The position numbers and the translations under genes were made by a program. Shown one piece after another: positions 10,034 through 18,074 of a DNA stretch of 64,000 nucleotides; position 1 is the stretch's first letter; each line of letters opens with the position of its first letter. Origin of the DNA: an uncultured Pelagibacteraceae bacterium (GTDB lineage: Bacteria; Pseudomonadota; Alphaproteobacteria; Pelagibacterales; AG-422-B15). Under the pieces are notes generated by a model. It saw only the letters and a list, made by a program, of their open reading frames with translations, had not been told where the DNA came from and did no database searches. The DNA is taken from contig CACEZK010000005.1 of NCBI GenBank assembly GCA_902564025.1, positions 1 through 64,000 on the forward strand. The letters are read 5' to 3'.

Positions 10034-10061
10034 TGTCACAAGACAGAATTTATCTGTGACA
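10034..10061. promoter_or_regulatory. Inverted repeat TGTCACA-N14-TGTGACA upstream of DUF1302
   Basis: A perfect 7-bp inverted repeat with a 14-nt spacer, 44-71 nt upstream of the DUF1302 ATG. A second, nested pairing (ACAG at 10043-10046 with CTGT at 10054-10057) is possible. The core TCACA-N14-TGTGA also occurs upstream of the porin at 33438-33461. It could be an operator or a 5'-leader hairpin; the sequence does not decide. Confidence 0.45.
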
Positions 10062-10219
10062 CTACTAAAACTAGGTAATTAAACTTATATTATGCCTATA
10101 AGTCAAACAATTATAAACATTATTTTTAGCTCTAAATAATAAAGAATGGTGCAATTTTGCAACATCAGGTAGTTCCTCAAATTATAAAAAAACTCCTATT
10201 TTTCGCAAAATATCTAATT

Positions 10220-10942
10220 CTATGATTTTATTTGTCTAATCATCGATAGTTGATTAGGTTGACTGGCTGTATTTATTTTCCTAAAAAATCCTGATTTTTT
10301 AACAACTACCTTAATACGTTCACTTAGAGCATATATATTAATGTCGGTGACATAGTCTTTTAATTTTTCTGACTTTATATGATTAATAAAAATTTGTGCG
10401 GTATGACTAGAAAATAAAACTATTTTTTTGATTTTATGATTTCTTAGAAGACTTATGGTTTTTCTTTTTAAATTTTTTTGCGAAAGAACTTTATAAAGTA
10501 TTTTTCTTTTTACTAAAATTTTTTTACTTTTAAGCTTCTTTAAAAAATCTTTGTTTATTATAGAGCCAGACAGATAAATTATTGCTTTTCTTTGCCTCAA
10601 TAAATGACTATTTTTTTTTAAATAATTAAACATTTCGTCACTGTTCTCGGTAACTTTTTTTATTTTGATTTGTTTTAAATTCTTTAATTCTCTCAGAACT
10701 TTCTTTCCAATTACTAAAAAATTTCCATCAGATAAAACGAGTTCATGTTTCTTTTTAAATTTGGATAAAGCCCTGACTGTTTGAACACTTGAAACAAGAT
10801 AATAGTAGTTTTCATTATATTCAATTTTTTTAAAAAGAATCTTAAAAGAAATAAGTGGATCTAGTACAGATTCAAAACCATACTTACTCAACTCTTTTTT
10901 AAGTATCTTCGCTTCCTCATACGGGCGTGTAATCAAAATCAT
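10220..10942 (-). CDS. hemD: Uroporphyrinogen-III synthase
   Basis: Converts hydroxymethylbilane to uroporphyrinogen III. The 240-aa protein begins ILITRPYEEAKILKKEL, the HemD signature start, and has the two-domain pattern with FSSHTAQIF (the conserved S-S/T region) near residue 180. HemD sequences diverge strongly and this one is very Lys/Ile-rich, so identification relies on the N-terminal motif and on direct overlap (26 nt) with hemC. There is no DUF4349/HemX-type fusion. Nothing resembling a terminator follows it. Confidence 0.87.
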   Translation of the reverse strand: MILITRPYEEAKILKKELSKYGFESVLDPLISFKILFKKIEYNENYYYLVSSVQTVRALSKFKKKHELVLSDGNFLVIGKKVLRELKNLKQIKIKKVTENSDEMFNYLKKNSHLLRQRKAIIYLSGSIINKDFLKKLKSKKILVKRKILYKVLSQKNLKRKTISLLRNHKIKKIVLFSSHTAQIFINHIKSEKLKDYVTDINIYALSERIKVVVKKSGFFRKINTASQPNQLSMIRQIKS

Positions 10943-11882
10943 TTAATTCATCTAGTTTATTTATTTTGTCCTGGCCAATATCATATAAAATAGTTTGTGA
11001 AAGTGACTTTGCCATATTGAAATATTTATTTTTTTCATCTTTAATTTTCTTTGAAAATATTTTACTCCCATCATGATCAAAAATTTCGCACTTTACTGAA
11101 ATCATGTTATCTGTAATTTTTGCATAAACCGAAATAGGACTGTTGCAATTAGCGTTAATATTCTTTAGCACTTGCCTTTCAGTTAATGACTCAATTTCTG
11201 TTTCTTTATGACTTATCAGTTTAAATAATTTCTTTAAATTGTTACCGCGTTTTGACTGTACTCCCACAGTTCCTTGACACGCCGCAGGAAGAAATTGTTC
11301 TTCATTTAGTTTTTCAGTTACGTGATCAAGTAACCCTATTCGTTTAAGACCTGCTAAGCTTAGAATGATTGCATCGTATCTATTATCTCTTAGTTTTTTT
11401 AAGCGAGTATCTACATTGCCTCTTAGCAACTTGATTTTAAGATCTTTTCTTAAGTTAAGGATCTGAGCGCGTCTTCTAATTGAACTCGTTCCGATAACTG
11501 ATCCAGATGGTAAGTCAAAAAAATTTTGACCTGAGTTTGATATTAAGGCTTCACGAGGATCCTCTCTCTTAAGCCAACAAATAATTTCAAGATCCTCGGT
11601 ACTTTCTGCAGCTGGTACATCTTTCATAGAATGGACACCGACGTCAATCTTACAATCAATAATGTGTTGCTCAATTTCCTTTATAAATAAACCTTTGCCG
11701 CCTATTCGATCAAGTCGCTGAGAATTATTAATATCGCCCTGTGTTTTAATAGTTTTAATATCAAAAATGTTACCTCTTACACTGTCGGCAACGCTTATTA
11801 AATGATTGAGAAGTATATCTGTCTGTGCTCTTGAGAGCTTACTATCTCTGATACCAATTGAAATTTTATTTAAATTTGTCAT
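10917..11882 (-). CDS. hemC: Porphobilinogen deaminase (hydroxymethylbilane synthase)
   Basis: Polymerises four porphobilinogens into hydroxymethylbilane using a covalent dipyrromethane primer. The 321-aa protein has IGIRDSKLSRAQT, KTQGD, GGKGLFIKEIE, GVHSMKDVP, GTSSIRRRAQ, LRGNVDTRLKK and LPAACQGTVGVQ. The primer-binding Cys lies in NANCNSPIS. It precedes and overlaps hemD, forming a haem sub-operon that diverges from tsaD over a 43-bp gap. Confidence 0.96.
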   Translation of the reverse strand: MTNLNKISIGIRDSKLSRAQTDILLNHLISVADSVRGNIFDIKTIKTQGDINNSQRLDRIGGKGLFIKEIEQHIIDCKIDVGVHSMKDVPAAESTEDLEIICWLKREDPREALISNSGQNFFDLPSGSVIGTSSIRRRAQILNLRKDLKIKLLRGNVDTRLKKLRDNRYDAIILSLAGLKRIGLLDHVTEKLNEEQFLPAACQGTVGVQSKRGNNLKKLFKLISHKETEIESLTERQVLKNINANCNSPISVYAKITDNMISVKCEIFDHDGSKIFSKKIKDEKNKYFNMAKSLSQTILYDIGQDKINKLDELNDFDYTPV

Positions 11883-11897
11883 AAATAATTATTCTTA

Positions 11898-11916
11898 AAT
11901 GTATATATGATACATT
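11898..11916. promoter_or_regulatory. Inverted repeat in the hemC/tsaD divergent promoter region
   Basis: AATGTAT-N5-ATACATT, a perfect 7-bp inverted repeat centred in the 43-bp gap between the divergent hemC and tsaD start codons. Both promoters must lie here or inside the genes, so a protein bound at this site could affect both. The region is very AT-rich, so chance is a real alternative. Confidence 0.3.
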
Positions 11917-11925
11917 ATCCATAAT

Positions 11926-13008
11926 ATGACAAAAAAAATAATACGTGTATTAGGGATTGAGTCGAGTTGCGATGAAACATCGGTTTCTATAGTAGAAAAA
12001 TCTGGTAATAAATTCAGAGTTCTATCAAATGTGGTAAAGTCTCAAATAGATATACATAAATTATATGGGGGTGTTGTTCCAGAATTAGCGGCGCGCGCGC
12101 ATTCCGACATAATAGATAAATTGATAATTAAGGCATTATCTGAAGCCGGTATGACTTTTAAGAAAATAGATGCAATATCCGCTACTGCTGGACCCGGTTT
12201 GCTTGGAGGTCTGCTGGTCGGAGTAGTTGCAGGAAAAACACTCGCACATTATTTAAACAAGCCATTTATCGCTGTTAATCATTTAGAGGGACATGCTCTG
12301 TCAATCAAACTTGAGACAGAAATCGAATACCCTTACTTATTGTTATTGGTTTCAGGGGGTCATACTGAATTCACTATAATAAAGAACTTTAATAACTATA
12401 AACGAATAGGCACAACGATTGATGATGCATTGGGAGAGGCTTTTGATAAAACCGCCCGTATCCTTAATCTAGGTTATCCAGGAGGGCCAGAAATTGAGAA
12501 ATACGCTGCATTAGGTAATGAAAATAAATTTGAACTTCCTATGCCACTGATACATGAAAAAAATGCTCATTTTTCCTTTGCAGGTTTAAAATCCGCAGTT
12601 GCCAATATTGTTGCTGAAAATCGTTGTTCAGAAAGGTTTAAAAAAGACATGGCCGCTTCATTCCAAGCAACAATAAATAAAATTATCTTAGCTAAAACAA
12701 GTAATGCAATTCATGAATATAGGTCCTTTGTCAAATCTAAAAAAAATTTAAAAATTGTAGTTGCTGGGGGAGTTGCTGCAAATAAAAGTATTCGCAAATC
12801 ACTCGCAAAACTTGAGAATAAAGAAGCTTGTGAATTTTTATTTCCTTCAATTAAATATTGTACTGATAACGGAGCAATGATTGCTCTTGCTGGAATTGAA
12901 AGATTTGAAAGAAATAAATTTAATAAATTAAATTTCAAACCACGGCCAAGATGGCCACTTGATAAAAATGCTATCTTCATGAAGGGTAAAAGAGCTGTTG
13001 AAGGATAA
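11926..13008 (+). CDS. tsaD: tRNA N6-adenosine threonylcarbamoyltransferase TsaD
   Basis: Transfers threonylcarbamoyl to A37 of ANN-decoding tRNAs, with TsaB/TsaE. At 360 aa it shows the Kae1/Gcp ASKHA fold: LGIESSCDETSVSIV, GGVVPELAARAHSD, the metal-binding HxxxH in NHLEGHAL, LLVSGGHTEF, FAGLKSAV, VAGGVAANKSIR and CTDNGAMIA. It is followed directly by gpsA, a common alphaproteobacterial pairing. Confidence 0.96.
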   Translation: MTKKIIRVLGIESSCDETSVSIVEKSGNKFRVLSNVVKSQIDIHKLYGGVVPELAARAHSDIIDKLIIKALSEAGMTFKKIDAISATAGPGLLGGLLVGVVAGKTLAHYLNKPFIAVNHLEGHALSIKLETEIEYPYLLLLVSGGHTEFTIIKNFNNYKRIGTTIDDALGEAFDKTARILNLGYPGGPEIEKYAALGNENKFELPMPLIHEKNAHFSFAGLKSAVANIVAENRCSERFKKDMAASFQATINKIILAKTSNAIHEYRSFVKSKKNLKIVVAGGVAANKSIRKSLAKLENKEACEFLFPSIKYCTDNGAMIALAGIERFERNKFNKLNFKPRPRWPLDKNAIFMKGKRAVEG

Positions 13009-13012
13009 AACA

Positions 13013-13996
13013 TTGTATAAAATTGGTATAATTGGTGGAGGGGCATGGGGAACTGCATTAGCGAACATCATCGCAAAAAAAGAAAAAGTTATTTTGTGGG
13101 CAAAGGAAAAAAGTGTTTGTGATAATATCAATAAGCTTTCTGAAAATAAAAGATATCTTCCAAAAATTAAATTAAATAAAAAAATAATATGTACGACGTC
13201 AATTGTTGATGTTGCTGAGTGTGAAATATTGTTTTTGGTTTCGCCTGTTCAATATTTATCGACTAACTTACTAAAACTAAAAAAAATTATAAGGACAAAA
13301 ACAATATTCGTTTGCTGTTCTAAAGGTATCGAAATGAATAGCTTGAAACTACCTAGTGAAATAGTGTCCTCTGTATTTCCAAAAAATAAAATCGCTGTTA
13401 TCTCAGGTCCGAATTTTGCAACTGAAATTGCAAAAGGGCTACCAGCTGCTACTGTAGTCGCTTCAAAGAGTGATTTAGCTGCAAACAAAATTGCTCAAAT
13501 TATAAAGTCCCCAACATTGAGGCCTTACTTGTCAGATGATATTGTTGGATCACAAATTGCGGGAGCTCTAAAAAATATTTATGCAATTGCCAGTGGCATT
13601 GTGTTTGGAAAAAAATATGGTGAAAATGCAGTAGCATCGATTATATCAAGAAGTTTTGCTGAAATAAAAATTGTAGCCGAATCTATGAATGCAAAAAAAA
13701 GTACACTTGCTGGGTTATCTGGTATGGGCGACTTGTTTCTTACGTGTTCATCAAAGGAGTCTAGGAATTTTTCTTTAGGAATTGATCTTGCAAAAGGCAA
13801 AACACTTAATCAAATCATTGAAAAAAAGTTTTCAGTAGCTGAGGGAGTATTCACTGTTAGAGCATTAAAAAAACTATCAATTGAAAAAAAATTGGATTTG
13901 CCAATCAATGACGCTATTTACAAAGTTTTATACCGAAAGAAAAATATTGATGTTACAATTCAAGAACTTTTGAATAGACCAATCACAAAGGAATAA
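13013..13996 (+). CDS. gpsA: NAD(P)-dependent glycerol-3-phosphate dehydrogenase
   Basis: Makes sn-glycerol-3-phosphate from DHAP for phospholipid synthesis. The Rossmann motif IGGGAWGTALA is at the N terminus; CCSKGIE, SGPNFATEIAKGLPAATVVAS and the catalytic-Lys region GALKNIYAIASGI follow. No in-frame ATG exists near the start. I chose TTG 13013 (327 aa) because AAGGA sits about 7 nt before it and it gives the usual short N terminus; TTG 12998 (332 aa, overlapping tsaD) is the alternative. Confidence 0.93.
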   Translation: MYKIGIIGGGAWGTALANIIAKKEKVILWAKEKSVCDNINKLSENKRYLPKIKLNKKIICTTSIVDVAECEILFLVSPVQYLSTNLLKLKKIIRTKTIFVCCSKGIEMNSLKLPSEIVSSVFPKNKIAVISGPNFATEIAKGLPAATVVASKSDLAANKIAQIIKSPTLRPYLSDDIVGSQIAGALKNIYAIASGIVFGKKYGENAVASIISRSFAEIKIVAESMNAKKSTLAGLSGMGDLFLTCSSKESRNFSLGIDLAKGKTLNQIIEKKFSVAEGVFTVRALKKLSIEKKLDLPINDAIYKVLYRKKNIDVTIQELLNRPITKE

Positions 13997-13997
13997 A

Positions 13998-14414
13998 ATG
14001 AACTACTGGTTAATGAAATCTGAACCTGAAACATGGTCATGGGAAGAGCAAGTAAAAGCTGGCAGTAAAGGTGAGGGCTGGGATGGTGTGAGAAATTATC
14101 AAGCATCCAACAATATGAAAAAAATGGAGAAAGGTGATCTTTGTTTTTTTTATCACTCGGTCAAGGAAAGGGATATTGTTGGTATAGTAAAAGTCGTTAA
14201 GAAATATCATCCTGATCCTACAGATAAATCAAAACGCTTTGGAATGGTATCAGTGGCAGCTGTGAAAGCCCTTAAAAATAAAGTAAACCTGTCTCAAATA
14301 AAAGCGCATCCAAAACTTAATCAATTAGCCTTGGTGAAACAGTCGCGCCTCTCGGTTATGCCAATTGATAAAAAGTCATGGACAATTATTTGCAATCTCG
14401 GTGGTATCAAATAA
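13998..14414 (+). CDS. EVE (PUA-like) domain protein
   Basis: A 138-aa single-domain EVE protein: starts NYWLMKSEPETWSWEEQV, has GWDGVRNYQASNNMKKM and GDLCFFYHSVKERDIVGIV, and ends with a PUA-like barrel. EVE domains are related to PUA/YTH folds and are thought to bind modified nucleobases; bacterial solo EVE proteins such as this have no proven role. It begins one base after gpsA and lies 12 bases before acs, so it belongs to the tsaD-gpsA-EVE-acs transcript. Confidence 0.9.
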   Translation: MNYWLMKSEPETWSWEEQVKAGSKGEGWDGVRNYQASNNMKKMEKGDLCFFYHSVKERDIVGIVKVVKKYHPDPTDKSKRFGMVSVAAVKALKNKVNLSQIKAHPKLNQLALVKQSRLSVMPIDKKSWTIICNLGGIK

Positions 14415-14426
14415 GATAATTTCCAT

Positions 14427-16367
14427 ATGAGTGAAAATGAAAAATTTGAAGTGAGCAGTGAATGGTCTGCAGAAGCTCAGGTAAATTCCGCTAAATATAA
14501 TGAGTGGTACGAAAATTCGCTCAATAACAATGAAGAATTTTGGAATGAGCAAGGTAAAAGAATTGATTGGATTAAACCATATACAAAAGTAAAAGACGTT
14601 TCTTACAACAAAGATAATTTCTCAATCAAGTGGTACTACGACGGTACACTCAACGCATCAAGCAACTGTATTGATAGGCATTTAAAAGATAAAGCAGATC
14701 AAACCGCAATCATTTGGGAAGGCGATGATCCAGCAGACTCAAAACACATTACATATAAAGAATTGCACAGTGAAGTATCCAAACTTGCTAATGGCATGAA
14801 AACCCTTGGTGTTAAAAAAGGTGATCGGGTAACTATTTATATGCCCATGATTCCTGAAGCGGCTTACGCAATGTTAGCGTGTACGAGGATCGGAGCAATT
14901 CACTCAGTTGTATTCGGAGGCTTTTCTCCAGACTCGTTAGCCGGAAGAATAGGTGATTGTAAATCAGATATTGTGATTACAGCGGATGAAGGCGTAAGAG
15001 GGGGCAAAGCAATTCCATTAAAGAAAAACACAGATGAAGCAATTTCGATTTCAGGTGGAGTTCGTCATTGTATTGTTGTTAAAAGAACAGGTGAAGATAT
15101 TGGTTGGGTCGACGATAGAGATGTTTGGTATCACGAACTAACTGAAAAAGAATCTGATGATTGTCCACCTGAGGAAATGTCAGCAGAAGATCCTCTCTTT
15201 ATATTGTATACATCTGGATCAACTGGCAAACCAAAAGGAGTTATGCACACCACTGGCGGTTATATGGTTTACGCCTCGATGACACATCAATATGTCTTTG
15301 ATTATAAAGAGAGTGACGTTTATTGGTGCACGGCAGATGTGGGTTGGGTTACAGGGCACAGTTACATTGTATATGGTCCATTAGCGAATGGTGCCATCAC
15401 GGTCATGTTTGAAGGTGTTCCAAACTATCCAAGCGCCTCTAGATTTTGGGAAGTGGTCGATAAACATAAGATTAATATTTTCTACACCGCACCAACAGCA
15501 ATTAGAGCATTGATGCGGGAAGGCGAAGATCCTGTAAAAAAAACAAGCAGGTCATCACTTAAATTACTTGGGACTGTTGGTGAGCCAATTAATCCAGAAG
15601 CGTGGATGTGGTATTATAATGTTGTTGGTGACAAAAAATGTCCGATTGTTGATACATGGTGGCAAACTGAAACCGGAGGTATTTTAATCACTCCTCTGCC
15701 TGGTGCAATTGCACAGAAACCAGGATCAGCAACAAAACCTTTCTTTGGAGTAAAGCCCGAAATTTTAGATGCTGAAGGAAATATTCTTGAAGGCGCCTGT
15801 GAAGGTTCTCTTTGTTTAGCAGACTCTTGGCCTGGGCAAATGAGAACAGTTTACGGAGATCATAAAAGATTTATTGAAACCTATTTTTCTCAATTTGATG
15901 GAAAATATTTTACAGGTGATGGTTGCAGGAGAGATGAAGACGGCTATTACTGGATCACTGGAAGAGTTGATGATGTAATAAACGTATCAGGTCACAGAAT
16001 GGGAACAGCAGAAGTTGAGTCTGCATTAGTTGCCCATCCTAAAGTCAGTGAAGCCGCAGTTGTTGGTTACCCTCATGATATTAAAGGGCAAGGTATCTAT
16101 GCATACGTTACGCTCAATGCGGGTGAAGAAACATCAGACGAATTATATAAAGAACTTGTTGCCTGGGTTCGAAAAGAAATTGGCCCAATCGCATCACCTG
16201 ATTTAATACAATGGGCACCCGGACTTCCAAAAACTCGATCAGGAAAAATTATGAGAAGAATTTTACGAAAAATTGCTGAAAATGATTACAGTAATTTAGG
16301 AGACACATCTACATTAGCAGAACCCGCTGTGGTAAATGATCTTGTTGAAAATCGAATGAATAAGTAG
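14427..16367 (+). CDS. acsA: Acetyl-CoA synthetase (AMP-forming)
   Basis: Activates acetate to acetyl-CoA through acetyl-AMP. The 646-aa length is standard. Adenylate-forming motifs are [15 protein letters not shown] (A3), TWWQTETGG (A5), [32 protein letters not shown] (A7-A8; stated in part) and the C-terminal [12 protein letters not shown] with the acetylation-regulated Lys. The W in VGWVTGHSY and DTWWQTE is consistent with a small acyl pocket. It is probably used to scavenge acetate. Confidence 0.97.
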   Translation: MSENEKFEVSSEWSAEAQVNSAKYNEWYENSLNNNEEFWNEQGKRIDWIKPYTKVKDVSYNKDNFSIKWYYDGTLNASSNCIDRHLKDKADQTAIIWEGDDPADSKHITYKELHSEVSKLANGMKTLGVKKGDRVTIYMPMIPEAAYAMLACTRIGAIHSVVFGGFSPDSLAGRIGDCKSDIVITADEGVRGGKAIPLKKNTDEAISISGGVRHCIVVKRTGEDIGWVDDRDVWYHELTEKESDDCPPEEMSAEDPLFILYTSGSTGKPKGVMHTTGGYMVYASMTHQYVFDYKESDVYWCTADVGWVTGHSYIVYGPLANGAITVMFEGVPNYPSASRFWEVVDKHKINIFYTAPTAIRALMREGEDPVKKTSRSSLKLLGTVGEPINPEAWMWYYNVVGDKKCPIVDTWWQTETGGILITPLPGAIAQKPGSATKPFFGVKPEILDAEGNILEGACEGSLCLADSWPGQMRTVYGDHKRFIETYFSQFDGKYFTGDGCRRDEDGYYWITGRVDDVINVSGHRMGTAEVESALVAHPKVSEAAVVGYPHDIKGQGIYAYVTLNAGEETSDELYKELVAWVRKEIGPIASPDLIQWAPGLPKTRSGKIMRRILRKIAENDYSNLGDTSTLAEPAVVNDLVENRMNK

Positions 16368-16373
16368 TTTCTT

Positions 16374-16790
16374 GTGAGTGATAAAAGTATCGTTAAAGCT
16401 TTAATCGAAAAACACAAAATGACTCCCCATCCAGAGGGAGGTCATTATGTTGAAATTTTTAGAAATGATGATGTCACTCATATATATTTTTTACTTGAAG
16501 AACACGAGAACTCCCACTGGCACAAAATAACAAAAACTGAAACTTTGCATTTTTATTCAGGCAGTCCTCTAAACATATACACATCAAAAGACGGTGAGGA
16601 ATACCAAGTTAATGAGATAGGATCTAATAATAATTTTATGTACACTGTAGAAAAAGGAACTTGGTTTGCCCTGAAATCTACAGGAGCATATAGCTTGATT
16701 GGGTGTACGGTTGCACCCGCTTTTGAATTTGAGGATTTAGAACTGGCTCCAAAGGATTGGAAGCCATCTAAATTTAATCATAAACTTTGA
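16374..16790 (+). CDS. Cupin_5 (DUF985) family protein
   Basis: A 138-aa single cupin domain of the DUF985 type: MTPHPEGGHYVEIFR, THIYFLLEEHENSHWHKITKTETLHFYSG and a C-terminal VAPAFEFEDLELA. The cupin metal-site-like residues (H in HWHK, E in KTETLHF) are present. Start is GTG 16374, six bases after the acs stop. The family has a solved fold but no agreed function; sugar or small-molecule binding is possible. Confidence 0.87.
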   Translation: MSDKSIVKALIEKHKMTPHPEGGHYVEIFRNDDVTHIYFLLEEHENSHWHKITKTETLHFYSGSPLNIYTSKDGEEYQVNEIGSNNNFMYTVEKGTWFALKSTGAYSLIGCTVAPAFEFEDLELAPKDWKPSKFNHKL

Positions 16791-16847
16791 TTTCAAATCA
16801 ATTGGTCGGTATACTTTCTTATTGTTAAAAAAAGTATGGAGTAATAA

Positions 16848-17120
16848 ATGTTTGTATCTTTTACCGATTGGGAATTTGACGGAAATATTGAAAATGCCGT
16901 TGAAAATATGAAAGGTTTTTGGCCTGAGATGAAAAAGCACGGAGCAACTAATATGCGTGCAACAGTCACGGGAGAAAAAACACTTAGAACGATGACCATC
17001 TGGAGCAGTAAAGAACAGCTGGAAGCCAATATCGATGAAATTAGAGCAGCCGCTAGTAAAGCTGTGGGCATGACCACAACAGGGGGAATGATGGGTACAG
17101 TCGCAGTCGAGCTTGACTGA
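16848..17120 (+). CDS. Small ABM-like (dimeric alpha/beta barrel) protein of unknown function
   Basis: A 90-aa protein that I do not recognise by name. FVSFTDWEFDGNIENAVENMKGF, a central TGEKTLRTMTIWSSKEQLEANIDEIRAAA and a terminal GTVAVELD suggest the beta-alpha-beta-beta-alpha-beta pattern of antibiotic-biosynthesis-monooxygenase-like or NIPSNAP-like dimeric barrels. It has its own good ribosome site (GGAG, about 7 nt before ATG) and a 57-bp upstream gap, so it may have its own promoter. It converges on the SDHAF4-like gene. No cofactor residues can be named. Confidence 0.6.
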   Translation: MFVSFTDWEFDGNIENAVENMKGFWPEMKKHGATNMRATVTGEKTLRTMTIWSSKEQLEANIDEIRAAASKAVGMTTTGGMMGTVAVELD

Positions 17121-17133
17121 TTAATTCATGAGG

Positions 17134-17151
17134 GGGTTGAGAAATCAACCC
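17134..17151. terminator. Possible weak bidirectional terminator
   Basis: GGGTTGA-GAAA-TCAACCC, a perfect 7-bp stem with a GAAA tetraloop between convergent genes ending at 17120 and 17164. No T-tract follows on either strand, so it may only stabilise 3' ends or aid Rho-dependent termination. Confidence 0.4.
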
Positions 17152-17163
17152 ACTCAATTAAAT

Positions 17164-17319
17164 CTAAAAATCTGAAGTAATACCTTTTTTTTCCCAGTCT
17201 CCAAAACGGGTTGGCTCTGGACCATCTGCACCGCCTATTTCTTTTCTCTTTTTAGGCAGTTTGGATTCCGTTTTGTTGTCTTCTTTGTCTTCAATAGCTT
17301 CTGTTTTTTTATCGCTCAT
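17164..17319 (-). CDS. SDHAF4-like (DUF1674) succinate dehydrogenase assembly protein
   Basis: A 51-aa gene. Its charged N-terminal half leads to the family signature EIGGADGPEPTRFGDW followed by EKKGITSDF at the C terminus, which is how DUF1674/SDHAF4 proteins end. In mitochondria and alphaproteobacteria this family assists flavinylated SdhA before complex II assembly. The start is ATG 17319 (MSDKKTEAIEDKEDNK). It lies alone between a convergent small gene and the divergent rpe. The other 130-odd bases of the 17121-17416 gap hold only the hairpin 17134-17151 and promoter space. Confidence 0.87.
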   Translation of the reverse strand: MSDKKTEAIEDKEDNKTESKLPKKRKEIGGADGPEPTRFGDWEKKGITSDF

Positions 17320-17416
17320 ATATATAATGTAATCTCTATTTATCGCTAATCAAAGTATGAAAATAGTGGGAAACAACAAACCTTTCTGTTATACAAAGAA
17401 ATAATGCTTCACAATA

Positions 17417-18073
17417 ATGTCGGTTAAAATATCACCTTCTATACTAGCATCAGACTTTTCATCATTAGGAGATGAGGTCGTTAATATCACTCAAGCTGGG
17501 GCTGACTACATACACGTAGATGTAATGGATGGACACTTTGTTCCTAATCTCACAATTGGTCCAGATGTTGTTAAATCTATAAGGGATAAATCTTCATTGC
17601 CGTTTGATGTTCATTTAATGATTGATCCTGTGCTACCTTATATTGAAAAGTTTGTTGAAGCTGGAGCAGATATTGTTTCAGTTCACCCAGAGGCAAAAGA
17701 TGATACAGAGGCATGTTTGAATAAAATTAAATCATTAAATGTAAAATCGGGACTTGCAATCAACCCAGATACTGAATGGGAAGTCGTTAAACCTTTTATG
17801 GATAAACTTGATCTCATTTTAGTAATGAGTGTTCATCCTGGTTTTGGCGGTCAGAAATTTATTCCAACAGCTCTCGATAAATTATCCAATCTTCGAGAAG
17901 AAATTAATAAGTCTGGTAAAGAAATTCATTTAGAAGTTGATGGAGGAATTAATTTTGAAAATGTTCAATCAGTAATTGATGCTGGGGCCGATATGATTGT
18001 TGCAGGTACCACAACCTTTAAAGGTGGCCCAAGTGAGTATGCAAATAATATTGAAAAACTAAGGGGCCATTAA
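17417..18073 (+). CDS. rpe: Ribulose-phosphate 3-epimerase
   Basis: Interconverts ribulose-5-P and xylulose-5-P in the pentose-phosphate pathway. The 218-aa TIM barrel has SPSILASDFSSLGDEV, HVDVMDGHFVPNLTIGP, DVHLMI, VMSVHPGFGGQKF and EVDGGIN, covering the metal-binding His/Asp residues. It is followed one base later by purH, so the two are co-transcribed. Confidence 0.97.
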   Translation: MSVKISPSILASDFSSLGDEVVNITQAGADYIHVDVMDGHFVPNLTIGPDVVKSIRDKSSLPFDVHLMIDPVLPYIEKFVEAGADIVSVHPEAKDDTEACLNKIKSLNVKSGLAINPDTEWEVVKPFMDKLDLILVMSVHPGFGGQKFIPTALDKLSNLREEINKSGKEIHLEVDGGINFENVQSVIDAGADMIVAGTTTFKGGPSEYANNIEKLRGH

Positions 18074-18074
18074 A

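Noticed and set aside
10150-10161. TGCAA-TT-TTGCA near-palindrome upstream of DUF1302
   Set aside because: Short, no partner site and no positional logic; expected by chance in this AT-rich DNA.
16811-16837. ATACTTT/AAAGTAT repeat before the ABM-like gene
   Set aside because: 13-nt loop with all A/T pairs except one G-C pair; too weak to call a riboswitch or operator.
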